Shown here: positions 10,259 through 20,404 of the stretch, in pieces | Numbering within the stretch: the first letter of the stretch is position 1 | Layout: each line of letters begins with the position of its first letter | Assembly (NCBI RefSeq): GCF_905163445.1 | Contig: NC_053202.1 | Span: forward strand, 10,230,001 to 10,294,000 | Direction: 5' to 3' | Source of the DNA: Pararge aegeria | Lineage: Eukaryota > Arthropoda > Insecta > Lepidoptera > Nymphalidae | DNA: 64,000 nucleotides | Made by a program: the position numbers and the translations under genes | Notes under the pieces: model-generated | Databases searched by the model: none | Told to the model about the DNA's origin: nothing | Seen by the model: only the letters and a program-made list of their open reading frames with translations

Positions 10259-10424
10259 CGTGCCGGCTTCACACCGTTGCATTGTACCAAGAGACCAATG
10301 AGGGACAAAGGGACAGTCTGGAGTAATGTGTAAAAAACTAGCCTAACCTAATCTAACCTTGCTGTAATAAATATCCTTTAGCACATTACTTAAACCTATA
10401 AATAAATAATAAATAAATGTGACA

Positions 10425-10637
10425 ATATGTGGCATCGCCTTCTAGCACCAAAGTAAGCGTAGCTTTTGAATATTTTTATGAATTTAATACACACAAATAC
10501 TTATAATATATAGGTAAACACCCAGACACTGAAAAACAATCATGTTCATCACACAAACATTTTCCAGTTGTGGGAATCGAACCCACGGCCTAGGGCTCAG
10601 AAAGCGGGGTCGCTGCCTACTGCGCCAGTCGGCCGTC
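10425..10637 (-). mobile_element. SINE-A copy, minus
   Basis: Inverted 3' end (ATCGCCTTCTAGCACCAAAGTAAGCG, split here by one substitution relative to other copies), inverted B-box GGAATCGAACCC and inverted head CTGCGCCAGTCGGCCGTC. Confidence 0.8.
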
Positions 10638-10929
10638 ATATGCATTGGTAATTACCGAATATCCTTCGGAATCATGTTGTAGTGTAGTGAGCCCTGAGCA
10701 CGGCAATATAATAATAATAATAATAATAATAATCTTTATTGAAAGGTATAAACCCAGTTATAAGAATATAAAAAGATAAATTAAATAACAAAATAATAAT
10801 AATAAGTAACAGTATTGCAATATAAAAATATTGCAAACTCTCGTCCGTCATAATAATAATCATTAATTACATAGTTTGTCATATTTTATGGGTATTCTTA
10901 TACCTAACCTTTACAAAAATCACTACAGT

Positions 10930-13723
10930 TTATTTTCTATTTGCCTCACGGTGCACCGAAAGCCAGTGCTTGAAAATCGAGCAGTCCAGACCCTCTGCCA
11001 ACGTGCTTAGGATTTCATTATCGGAGGCTCGCAAACGACTCCAAAATGTTGCTATTCGCGATCTTATGATCGCAAAGAAATCCGGTACTCTGGACCTAGC
11101 GAACATGTCCGACGCGCTGCAGTACCTTGGCAACTTCATCAAGATACGATAAGCATTATTGTATTGCACCCTGATATTGTTGACAGCGCGTCTGGTGGAC
11201 TTTACCCAAAGTTGACATGTATAGAAACATAAACAGTATGCTCTAAACAATGTCACCTTAACTTGGTCACTGCATTTCGCAAAGCGACGTGCGAGCATAT
11301 TACATCTAACAGCCAGAGCACGTCGTTCCCTCTCTACATCTTCATCATCGACAAGGCCTTCAGTCACAATATGTCCAAGGTATCTGAACCGCTCAACTCT
11401 CTCGAGCAAATCTCCATCAAGGAAAACCCCCGGAATAGTCCCCGGACCTCTGCCAGATCGGAACACCATCGTAACTGTCTTCTTAACGTTATAATTAAGA
11501 CCGTGTTCTGCAGCATAACTCTCGCAGATTGCTACTAGTTTACGAAGTCCTCTAATAGAGGGGCTGAGAAGAACCATATCATCCGCGTAGCTAAAGTTGT
11601 TCATACAAGTGGACCCTATATGACAACCGATCTTGGTGCTTCTCAGTCTCTCAATCAGGTCGTTCACGTATAGGCTAAAAAGGTCAGGAGAGGTCAATCC
11701 TCCTTGACGAACACCGCATTCTAGCTTATATTCACTAGAAGTCGCGTCGCCCCATCTTACATAGCTTGCTTGGTTACCATACCAGTACTTCAACAGATTA
11801 ATCGTTTTTAGAGGGACTTTAGAGTCGTGTAATTTCTCCCAAAGTAAATTATAATTTACGAGATCGAAAGCACGACTTAAGTCGAGAAAGCACGCGTAAA
11901 CTGATGTGTCTCTGTTCACATAATGGCTCACGGTTGCTTTTAAGCTGAAAATCGCCGAGTCTGTTGAAAGACCGGGACGGAAACCAAACTGTGCATCATT
12001 CAGCTTGATGTTATTCTTTAAGCTCGGATGTATTAACCTTTCCAGTATTTTTCCTAACACAGTACCTAGCGAAATCGGTCTGTAGTTTTTTAGGCTGGAA
12101 AGGTCACCTGTTTTGTTTTTGGGGATTGGAACTACCACGGTTTTCATAAGCTGTTTTGGTAAATAGCCAAAGTTTATACAAGTATTATACAGGGTGGCCA
12201 AAACTCTGAATATTGATTCGCCAGCATACATAATGTGTTCAAGACTTAAACCATCGAACCCAGGAGACTTTCCCTTACTCATCTGATGAACCACACTAGC
12301 CACATCGCCAGCAGTAAAACTTACAGTGTCTGTTATATCTACAGTTACCTTAGTAGGGTTTAATGCAGTACGAGCCGGAAAGGGATTGACCTTGAAGTGG
12401 TGTGAAAATAAGTCTGCTATCTTATATTTGTCATTCACTCCATCTACCGTTTCAGGTACGCTGGATCTATGATTTAAAGACTTTGTAGTACGCCAAAATT
12501 TAATGAAATTTTTATCTGTCCTGTGCATTGCTAACGCGTCTAATTTAATTTTTTCCTCATTATTTTGACACCACTTCAGTTTGTTTTTAAATACCTTACG
12601 GCTTTCAATCATGTTGTTATAAAGTTCACCGGTACTAGGCTTACCATTACAGCTCCACCATCCATAATACAATTTTGCCATTTGATGACACTCTCTTACG
12701 TGATAGTTCCACCCAAAGATTTTCTTAGGCCTTTTCAGTGCACCATTCGGAATGTCCGCGCTGTTTTTAGCGCCAGACTGTAGTGTAGATACAATATTAT
12801 TATAAAAATCATCAATTAAATAAAAATGTTGGTTACAATTATAAGATCGACAATTATCACAATGACTAGTCAAATATAAGGAACTTAATTTATCACAGCA
12901 GTATTTTGTATATAATTTAATTTGGTCATCCCGTCTATGACCCCACTATATTCCCTGTAGGGAGTCCGCGTTGGTTAAAATAACTTTACGAATCACCGTG
13001 TCCATCTCACAAGTAATAACCATTGGGAAATGATCAGACCAGTACACACCATATTCCACATGAACAGATTTAACAGTATTACGTGCAGCACAAGTAACGA
13101 CACAATGATCAAGCCATCTCCTGGTTCCGTGTGCATCACTTACGTACGTGTGTGTATCGGCCGAAAGAAGTTCTCTATCCACACATATCAAGGAGTGATC
13201 TAAGCAAAATTGTTTAAGCCCCAAATCTGGCCCCAGGGTGAGCGTTGAAATCCCCCAAAACATATACGGTTTCAGCGTTACTGTCATCTATTAGCGCAGA
13301 TATATTGGCAAGACAATCCGTGAAAACAATCAGATTCTCTTCAGAGTCTGTAGGCAGATAAACGCTCAAAATCAAAAATTGACGACAATCCAAGTTAACT
13401 TGAATTGCGGCCAATCTATCACTAGTGCAGTCTACTAAAGTAACACTGGGAAATACTGATTTCCTCCACATCAGCGCTAAGCCACCGTATGGCCGCCCCT
13501 TTAGAACGCCCGAGGAGGTGTCGACAGAAGATTTGGCAAAGCATCCGAACTCGTCATTAATTTCATTGATGAAACCAAGATCGTGAGGTAAAAGCCACGT
13601 TTCTTGTAGCGCCACAATATCAGCAAACTGACACAAGGATCTTACTTGTTCTATGGATCTTTTTATACTTCTACAGTTGAACGTGACCATTTTAATTATT
13701 GATAGGTTGTTAGCTCTGTCCAT
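10930..13723 (-). pseudogene. Retrotransposon ORF2 (endonuclease + reverse transcriptase), broken by a frameshift and a stop
   Basis: The APE-type endonuclease starts MDRANNLSII at 13723 and shows VTFNCRSI, LQETWL, YLPTDSE and GDFNAHPG, then a frameshift at about 13215-13225. It continues in the next frame with LDHCVVTC and YWSDHFPMV. An in-frame TAG at 12948-12946 (after ...DSLQGI) then separates it from the RT. RT landmarks, in order: NYRPISLGTVLGKILERLI, FGFRPGLSTDSA, CFLDLSRAFDLV (first catalytic Asp), CGVRQGGLTSP and FSYADDMVLLSP (catalytic YADD), followed by the C-terminal domain ...PRYCSASDMFARSRVPDFFA, stopping at 10930. The first codon of the RT frame as usually displayed (12873) is TTG, not ATG, and only reflects the upstream stop. 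In life ORF2 would nick target DNA and copy the element RNA; this copy cannot make full-length protein. Confidence 0.85.
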
Positions 13724-13730
13724 TAAATGA

Positions 13731-14786
13731 TTATTTAAAGACGGTGGGAAATCTGCGTTCTCGATAACGACGGTAAACCAGTCCAGCGGGCCAAAAGTTG
13801 GGATTCAGGAATGTCTCTAATTTACTGGTAGGTATGGTTACTTTAAATGAGTTGAACGATGTTTCTTGGAACTGCTTAAGCAATTCGACCTTACTACATT
13901 GTTCGCCCCTGTCCGTAATATGGTCGTTAATATCAGCTTCAGTAACAGACTTCATAACTCGTGAGACATAAATTGAACATTGTGATTCTACCACCCTTAT
14001 CTTCCCAAAACTTTCTAATGTCCCTCGCAAGTTATTAATTTTATGTTTGCGTTTCTTATTCATAACTAAAGTAAAATCGTCATCGCATACAGGTAATTGT
14101 CCCTTAACTACCTCATTCGATTTTAACTTTAGCCTGCTATCAACTAGTACACGATCCCCATCCGCCTGACTACTATGAATACGGGTGGTTTTAGCACGTC
14201 GAGAGCGCGGTGCCTTATGCACAATGTCTCTGTACGTCGGCGTGTACATCGTCTCAACCGGTTTTGTCGGGCATGTCTTCTTTGCGTATGGTTCGGGCGT
14301 AAGCGGTAGCGATTTTGTTTTATCGGGCGATATATGCAGCGGACCAACCTCCTTGCACTTAAATGTTTGTTGCTCAAACGAGTTGCGCAAATCAACTATT
14401 TCCGTGCTCATTCTCATCTGAAACTCGGAGAGTTCTGTCTTCATGGTCGTCATGTCTTTTAAAAGTCGAGTTACATCGACATAGTCAAAAGAGACCGGTG
14501 GCAACCGGTTCAGGTCTTTGGCAACGAAAGTCGGTTGTGCATCAGGGTCCACTTCTTTCAGTAATTTGATGACATCTTTTATGTTGCGTTTCTTCTTGTC
14601 ATCTCCTTTTCTTTGTACAATACGTACTTTGTCACCACACGCACTGTACAGAGTACTCTTTCCAGCTTCAATTTCCGCATCCAAAAAGTTGGTGGCACAA
14701 ATTTGCACTATACTCAATTCGTCTAACACATCTATTTTGTTTTGAACAAACGTCAAGAATTCATTAATTATTACTTGACCCGCCAT
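13731..14786 (-). CDS. Retrotransposon ORF1 protein (intact, 351 aa)
   Basis: Starts MAGQVIINEF at the ATG at 14786 and stops with TAA, leaving 7 nt before the ATG of ORF2. Residues about 105-140 look heptad-patterned (a possible coiled coil). A lysine/arginine-rich stretch lies near 245-255 (NKKRKHKINN). The C-terminal ~80 residues (SIYVSRVM...SFKVTIPTSKLETF LNPNFWPAGLVYRRY) have the layout of the small RNA-binding fold found at the end of CR1-type ORF1 proteins, where a terminal FWPxG...RR motif is common. I see no CCHC zinc knuckles. In such elements ORF1 binds the element RNA in the ribonucleoprotein particle. The frame is unbroken, unlike ORF2. Function is inferred from position and these motifs. 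Confidence 0.75.
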   Translation of the reverse strand: MAGQVIINEFLTFVQNKIDVLDELSIVQICATNFLDAEIEAGKSTLYSACGDKVRIVQRKGDDKKKRNIKDVIKLLKEVDPDAQPTFVAKDLNRLPPVSFDYVDVTRLLKDMTTMKTELSEFQMRMSTEIVDLRNSFEQQTFKCKEVGPLHISPDKTKSLPLTPEPYAKKTCPTKPVETMYTPTYRDIVHKAPRSRRAKTTRIHSSQADGDRVLVDSRLKLKSNEVVKGQLPVCDDDFTLVMNKKRKHKINNLRGTLESFGKIRVVESQCSIYVSRVMKSVTEADINDHITDRGEQCSKVELLKQFQETSFNSFKVTIPTSKLETFLNPNFWPAGLVYRRYRERRFPTVFK

Positions 14787-14893
14787 ATCTTATAATTTGG
14801 GCCAGCGGCTTAGATAACATTACATTACATTATAAACGTCCGAATCGAACTACCCGTACGCGACGAATCTATCTAATCATCATCATCATCACA

Positions 14894-17800
14894 TCAACCG
14901 ATAGACGTCCACTGCTGGACATAGGTCTTTTGTAGGGAGTTCCAAGTTCCACGATTCTGAGCCGCTTGGATCCAACGGCTACCTGCGACGCGCTTAATGT
15001 CGTCTGTCCACCTCGTTGGGGGTCGACCAACGCTGCGCTTACCAGTACGGGGCTGCCATTCCAGCACCTTGGGACCCCAACGTCCATCCTTTCTCCGAAC
15101 TATGTGCCCGGCCCATTGCCACTTAAGCTTCGCGACTCGTTGAGCTATGTCGGTAACTTTGGTTCTTCTACGAATCTCCACATTTCTGATTCGATCGCGT
15201 AGAGATACTCCGAGCATAGCTCTCTCCATCGCCCGCTGAGTGACTCTAAGCCTTCTTATGAGGCCCATAGTTAACGACCATGTTTCAGAGCCATAGGTCA
15301 TCACTGGCAACACGCACTGTTCGAAGACTTTCGTCTTCAGGCACTGAGGGATTTCTGACGAAAAGATGGCACGGAGTTTCCCGAACGCTGCCCATCCGAG
15401 TTGGATTCGGCGGTTCACCTCCTTCTCGAAATTGGACCTACCTAACTGGATCGTGTGTCCTAGGTATACGTATTCGTCAACAATTTCGAGTGCAGTGTTC
15501 TCAACGATTACTGGTTGAAGCGGAACATGAGCATTAGACATAATCTTCGTCTTGCTCATGTTCATTCGTAGGCCAACCTGTTGAGAAGCTCTGCTGAGGC
15601 CATCGAGCATCGTATTTAGGTCTCCCAGAGTCTCTGCCATTATGACTACATCGTCGGCAAACCGAAGTTGAGTGATGTACTCGCCGTTAATGTTGATGCC
15701 AAGTCCGTTCCATTCCAGAAGCTTAAAGACGTCCTCCAACGCAGCGGTAAATAGTTTCGGGGAGATAACATCTCCCTGTCGCACGCCTCGCTGCAATTGG
15801 ATTGGTCTCGTAGTCTGATCCTGTATACGAACTGACATAGTGGCGTTTTTGTACAAACACTGCAACACTTGGATATACCGGTAGTCAATTCGGCATCTCT
15901 GCAGTGACCTAAACACAGCCCAAGTTTCCACCGAATCAAAGGCTTTTTCATAGTCCACAAACGCTAAGCAAAGTGGCCGGTTATACTCTTCAGTCTTCTG
16001 TATAACCTGCCGCAGCGTATGAATGTGGTCTATGGTACTAAAGCCCTTACGGAAACCGGCTTGTTCGGGAGGCTGGAAGTCATCAAACCTACGAGCGAGA
16101 CGATTCGTAATGACTCTCGAAAACAGCTTGTAGATATGACTCAGCAGCGAGATGGGTCTGTAATTCTTCAACAAGGTATTATCACCTTTTTTGAAGAACA
16201 GAACCACCACACTCCTGTGCCATGCCTCTGGCGTTGTGCCTTGGTGAATAACGGAATCAAACAATCGCTGAAGGACTTTCAGTATCGGTTTTCCACCTGC
16301 CTTCAGGAGTTCTGCCGTTATTCCGTCATCACCCGGCGCCTTGCCATTTTTAAGCTGCTTGAGAGCCACACTAATCTCGTATAGGCTGACGTCTGGGATA
16401 TCTTCGGTATAGTGTCGAGTTAATTTGGCTCTAGGATCCTTAGCCAAATCTTCAACAGGCGTCTGTACTGTGGTGTACAACTGTCCATAAAAGTTCTCAA
16501 CCTCACCCAAGATCTCAGGTTTGGAAGAGACAAGACTACCATTATTGGTCTTCAGTCGCATCAACTGGCTCTGACCGATAGACAGATCTCTAGCGAACAC
16601 TTTAGAGCCTCTGTTTTGCTCGATGGCATTTTTAATACGCTCTGTATTGAAGTGCCGCATATCACGAGTCTGTGATTTAGAGATCTGCCTATTAATCCGC
16701 CGGTAAGCGGACGCGTCTGCTATAGACTGTAGTCTCATCTCTTGCCTCTCCGTCATAAGCTTGAGTGTATTGGTTGAGAACCTATTGGCCTTGTTTCTAC
16801 GGTGGGCCTTGTAGAATTTGGACCCGACTGTTTGGACAGTTTCCACCAGCCTGTTGTTCAAATCGTCCACAGTGTCGCAATCTGCTAGGCAACCGAACCG
16901 GTTCTGTAGTTCTAGTTGAAAGCTCTCGGGGTTTTGAATATGGGCACGAGTAGGCCGGAGTGTAGACTTCACCAGTCTGACTCTTTCAAGTTGAACGTTT
17001 ATACTCAATGTGCCTCTTACCATACGGTGATCACTTCCGGTTTTAACCCTGTTGATCACAGAGACATCATTGAATACATGCCGTTTGGTCGACATGATGA
17101 AGTCGATCTCGTTTCTCGTGGAACCATCGGGGCTTATCCAGGTCCATTTCCTGTGTGGCCGCTTCTTGAAGAAGGAGTTCATCATATAAAGGCCCTCCTT
17201 CTCCATGAAGTCAGCCAACATTTGACCCCTGTGGTTCCGTTGCCCATACCCAAATTGCCCCACCCTCAACTCTGAACCAGTTCGCTCGCCAAGCTTCGCG
17301 TTGAAATCCCCCATCACAATATTGTAGTAGGTGTTCGAGGCATGTATGGCTTTTGAAATGTCCTCATACAAAACCTCTACATCCTCGTCTGGGTGTGCCG
17401 AAGTCGGCGCGTATACCTGTATGACCTTCAACGAATACCGTTTGGTAATTCTGAGTATAAGGTATGCTACCCTGCTCGACACACTTTCGACTTTTACAAC
17501 ATTGTTGACGAGAGACTTGTGGACGATAAACCCGACACCACCCTGTGACTGTTGGTCACCCTCCCGGTAGTAAAACAAGTTGCCGGATTCCAAGATTATC
17601 GAGTCCTCCCCCTCTCGCCGGACTTCAGACAATCCTATAATATCCCAGCGCAACTTGCTCACCACTTCTTCCAGCTCAATCACCTTTCCATCGGTCCTCA
17701 ACGTGCGTGCGTTGTATGTTGCCAGGTCAAGTCGTCGGGGTTGGCAGCGGAATCTCTGCCGGAGATTCTTAACACCCCTTGCCCCGCCGTTACCATAACC

Positions 17801-17920
17801 GCTGCCAGAGCCAGGAATAGCGGGGCCGCCGGGAACTAGGGGCTGTGGTTTTTTTCTCCTTCCAATTAAAGATATGCCCGATAATGACCACGCTGGGCAG
17901 GCGGGTTGGTCATCGCAGGG
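14894..17920 (-). CDS. RTE endonuclease-reverse transcriptase (intact frame)
   Basis: Uninterrupted from just after a TAG at 17923-17921 to the stop at 14894, about 1,008 codons. The usual start guess at 17701 is a TTG and would remove the first endonuclease strand LDLATYNARTL, so the working frame must begin upstream, yet I see no in-frame ATG there. Counting from 17701: endonuclease motifs IIGLSEVRR (~21-29), VYAPTSA (~96), MGDFNAKLG (~130), NEIDFIM (~197) and TGSDHRMVRG (~221). RT motifs: KNGKAPGDDGI, LKNYRPISLL, QAGFRKGFSTIDH, FVDYEKAFDSV, RGVRQGDVISPKLF and LRFADDVVIMAE (catalytic FADD). The C-terminal region is WQWAGHIVRRKDGRWG...VGRPPTRWTDDIKR. All catalytic residues I can check are present, so it may be a recent, potentially active copy. 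It would nick target DNA and reverse-transcribe the element RNA at the site. Confidence 0.85.
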   Translation of the reverse strand, partial: PCDDQPACPAWSLSGISLIGRRKKPQPLVPGGPAIPGSGSGYGNGGARGVKNLRQRFRCQPRRLDLATYNARTLRTDGKVIELEEVVSKLRWDIIGLSEVRREGEDSIILESGNLFYYREGDQQSQGGVGFIVHKSLVNNVVKVESVSSRVAYLILRITKRYSLKVIQVYAPTSAHPDEDVEVLYEDISKAIHASNTYYNIVMGDFNAKLGERTGSELRVGQFGYGQRNHRGQMLADFMEKEGLYMMNSFFKKRPHRKWTWISPDGSTRNEIDFIMSTKRHVFNDVSVINRVKTGSDHRMVRGTLSINVQLERVRLVKSTLRPTRAHIQNPESFQLELQNRFGCLADCDTVDDLNNRLVETVQTVGSKFYKAHRRNKANRFSTNTLKLMTERQEMRLQSIADASAYRRINRQISKSQTRDMRHFNTERIKNAIEQNRGSKVFARDLSIGQSQLMRLKTNNGSLVSSKPEILGEVENFYGQLYTTVQTPVEDLAKDPRAKLTRHYTEDIPDVSLYEISVALKQLKNGKAPGDDGITAELLKAGGKPILKVLQRLFDSVIHQGTTPEAWHRSVVVLFFKKGDNTLLKNYRPISLLSHIYKLFSRVITNRLARRFDDFQPPEQAGFRKGFSTIDHIHTLRQVIQKTEEYNRPLCLAFVDYEKAFDSVETWAVFRSLQRCRIDYRYIQVLQCLYKNATMSVRIQDQTTRPIQLQRGVRQGDVISPKLFTAALEDVFKLLEWNGLGININGEYITQLRFADDVVIMAETLGDLNTMLDGLSRASQQVGLRMNMSKTKIMSNAHVPLQPVIVENTALEIVDEYVYLGHTIQLGRSNFEKEVNRRIQLGWAAFGKLRAIFSSEIPQCLKTKVFEQCVLPVMTYGSETWSLTMGLIRRLRVTQRAMERAMLGVSLRDRIRNVEIRRRTKVTDIAQRVAKLKWQWAGHIVRRKDGRWGPKVLEWQPRTGKRSVGRPPTRWTDDIKRVAGSRWIQAAQNRGTWNSLQKTYVQQWTSIG

Positions 17921-18107
17921 CTAGACTGATCGCCCCGGCGTCGCTGCTGCCCGACACCGGTCTGTGCCATTTGTTCAGCCTAGCCAATTCGAAGTGGTTA
18001 TACCGCCACTTGTCGGTCGCCAGAGCCTCGTCGGTTAAACAGCAGGGTGCACCACGTGCAGGTGAGGTTGGCAATTTGGGAGGCTGACTGGTACTAGCCA
18101 CACCCAC
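17910..18107 (-). CDS. Short upstream ORF of the RTE element (65 aa)
   Basis: Starts with ATG at 18107 and ends at 17910, overlapping the first ~11 nt of the long frame in a different frame. The product (MGVASTSQPPKL...SDAGAISLALR) has no domain I recognise. A small ORF overlapping the main ORF has been described in RTE elements, which makes translation coupling or frameshifting plausible here. That role is inference. Confidence 0.5.
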   Translation of the reverse strand: MGVASTSQPPKLPTSPARGAPCCLTDEALATDKWRYNHFELARLNKWHRPVSGSSDAGAISLALR

Positions 18108-18118
18108 TTACACCCCTC

Positions 18119-19051
18119 TAATATATAGCTACAACTAAGAAAACAGCCACGGCATTTATATTTTAATATCGTTTAGGCTGCACGCCAGGAGTGGAAAATA
18201 AATGACTCGTACATAAACCCAAAAAAAATTACCCTACGGGCGTAGTCCGAAAAAAAAAAACATTCAACCATGCGCCGCACTTGTATGTGGAAGTTCCATA
18301 AATCTGCCATAGTAAATTTATTTGCCAATAAAAAATCAATACATTCGCCGCTTGATCTATTACTGTGGCGGATAAAAGATTTACGCAACGACGCACTTTG
18401 GCGATCTTTATAAACATGATCAAGAATTTTAATGTAGCGACTATATTTAAACATATTATTTTGTTTTTTTTTAATTATTTTTTGTATAATTGGTTTTATT
18501 CCTCTAGTCACCTTGTACGACACCCGCGAGGCGGTTAGAGTGGAAAGAGGGCTGGATTCTGATCTGCCGTCACCACGCAGCACGTCGAGAGGAAATTCTT
18601 AAATTATAAATTCTCAAATAGTCCCCGCCAAGAATCGAACTCAGAACCTCCATTTACAATGCCAGAGCGCTCACCACTGCACCAAGAATAAGTCAAGGTA
18701 ATAATAATAATGGAAATTTCATAATATAAAATTTTAATTGGATAATAGGAATTTTAAATTAAACTAAGATTTTCGTTATTCAAAATTTCTTTAACATAGT
18801 TATTTACCTAGATAATATAATGGGATTGTCGATATTTTGACCCAGTTGTATGGATCTTGTCTCGAAGAGCCTGCAGAGGAACGCGATGTCAAGTTGAATG
18901 TCGCGGGCAGAATCTGACGACCCGCTTTCGTGTTCGTTTTGTTGGTATTACACGAACTGTTCGACATACTACACTGCCAACGTCACTTTTGAATTGAGAA
19001 GCTGTACGATGCTTTCCTTAGTATCCTGGTATGTACCCGTTGAACTATATT
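18119..19051. other. Noncoding stretch with retroposon fragments
   Basis: At 18500-18590 a GC-richer block (CACCTTGTACGACACCCGCGAGGCGG...) looks like part of a dispersed retroposon. At 18600-18692 an inverted tRNA-like SINE-C head (GCCAAGAATCGAACTCAGAACC...CTCACCACTGCACCA) is visible. The 136-residue minus frame over 18173-18583 mixes these and is not a gene. Confidence 0.5.
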
Positions 19052-19059
19052 CACGAAAC

Positions 19060-19473
19060 TATGGAGGGTAGAGGTAAGGAGGATCATCTGTGTATATGAA
19101 AAAGTGTCCGTCAAAATGTATTAAATTAGGATGGCGCCACATTTGCATCAAGGTAACTCTTAAAAGAAGCGCCAAATATTGTTAGAGTAGGCTTGAAAAA
19201 TAAACAAGGAAGTAAGGTTATATTTACCACAATATTTTGTACAACGTAAGTCGTTGAAATTCTCAATAATTAACTACTTTAGTCGATAATGACATTAAAT
19301 TTTTTAACTCGGCATACTTCAATTCATCTACGATTGCTACATTCATACCATACCCTGTGCATCCACCAGCGCCATTGTGGAGTATTTTTGAACTGTTATT
19401 TAGCGCATACAACTGGACACTTTTTCAACTTTTCTCCCATATAAGATGACTCTCCTTACCTCTACCCTCCATA
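19060..19473. mobile_element. TIR transposon (MITE, 414 bp) with 8 bp target-site duplication
   Basis: Terminal inverted repeats TATGGAGGGTAGAGGTAAGG at both ends extend imperfectly over ~29 bp. Flanks are identical CACGAAAC (19052-19059 and 19474-19481). No coding capacity. The 8 bp duplication points to a hAT-like transposase. The termini differ from those of the CAGTGGCGTGC family. Confidence 0.8.
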
Positions 19474-19481
19474 CACGAAAC

Positions 19482-20021
19482 AGGAATCAGGTGTCAGAAT
19501 TCAATAGAGTACAAAAAAACCTCTATCTTAACCTAATTATAATCCACGCTGACCAGGCAAATGTGCACCACCATCGCTTATAGTTCAGCGGTGACAGATC
19601 GTGATTGAATGTGCGATGTAACTTTGTATTGACGTTGCTTCACAGTTTTAAATTTTTTATCGTTAATTATTTGTCCTACTAACGAATGACTTATTTTCAC
19701 GGTTTTATACGCAAGAGTATATAGCGGTAGAAAACATTTATCCATAAAAAAATACCAAAGTGAACCGCTTCGATACCTCTTCCCGTTATGAAGAGGTGCT
19801 TATACTTTGCCTCGGATCTTTTTTTTTTTGCAAGCAATATTTTCTTCCCGCCACTTAAGACACGATCCCTATATGTAATAATCGTAAAGTAGTAAAACAA
19901 CTGAACTCTGAACTTCTTGGGATTTTAAATTAGATAATGGCAAGAGATTTTATATTATTATTATTTTCTATCATTTATTATTTTTCTTTTAAATTATTAT
20001 TATTTATTGTTATTAGGTACA
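19482..20021. other. Noncoding stretch, nothing recognised
   Basis: AT-rich with short spurious frames. TCTATCATTTATTATTTTTCTTTT at 19968 repeats 9555-9580. Confidence 0.4.
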
Positions 20022-20328
20022 CAAAGCGGTGATAGCGCATTGGGTAGGAGCTTTACTTTTCGGGGGCCGAGTTCGAATCCCAGCTCGCACCTCTAACTTT
20101 TATAAGTTATGTACGTTTTAAGTAATTAAAATATCACTCGCTTCAACGGTGAAGGAAAACATCGTGAGGAAACCTGCATGCCTGAGAGATCTACATAGTG
20201 TTCTCAAAAGTGTGTGGAGTCCACCAATCCGCACTGGGCCAGCGTGGTGGACTACGACCTTAACCCTTTCTCATTGTGGGAGGAGACCCGTGCTCTGTAG
20301 TGGGCCGGTAATGAGTTAATGTAATGAG
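20022..20328 (+). mobile_element. SINE-B, near full length
   Basis: tRNA-like head AAAGCGGTGATAGCGCATTGGG, B-box GAGTTCGAATCCC, then ATCACTCGCTTCAACGGTGAAGG, CCACCAATCCGCACTGGGCC and CCCGTGCTCTGTAGTGGGCC. It is one of the better copies. Confidence 0.9.
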
Positions 20329-20404
20329 GTACAACTTGGAATTAAATTTAACAAAAAGTAAAAATAAAATTAAAGTTCAAACAAAGAATAAACACAAAAA
20401 AAAA

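Larger units (their letters stand above)
10706..14875 (-). mobile_element. Non-LTR retrotransposon, nearly full length (CR1/Daphne-like, tentative)
   Basis: On the minus strand a 5' leader is followed by ORF1 (14786-13731), ORF2 with apurinic-type endonuclease and reverse transcriptase (13723-10930), and a 3' UTR ending in CAATAAAG and an (ATT)n tail at about 10707-10735. Two ORFs, an APE-type endonuclease and no LTRs place it among non-LTR elements of the Jockey/CR1 group. The clade name is a guess from the style of ORF1 and RT. ORF2 is disabled, so this copy is not autonomous. Confidence 0.85.
14876..18118 (-). mobile_element. RTE-type non-LTR retrotransposon, essentially complete
   Basis: One long endonuclease-RT frame, a short overlapping upstream frame, and a 3' end with TCCAC TGCTGGACATAGG-type sequence followed by a (GAT)n tail (plus strand ATCATCATCATCATCACATC at 14877-14896). 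These are RTE features. The 3' tail abuts the 5' leader of the neighbouring element at about 14876, so the two lie head-to-tail on the same strand. The exact 5' end near 18118 is uncertain. Confidence 0.85.

Noticed and set aside
14963..17839. Many 60-120 residue plus-strand frames opposite the RTE and the neighbouring element
   Set aside because: Antisense shadows of the long retrotransposon frames.
18173..18583. 136-residue minus-strand frame
   Set aside because: Combines a dispersed retroposon piece with AT-rich flank; no coherent protein.
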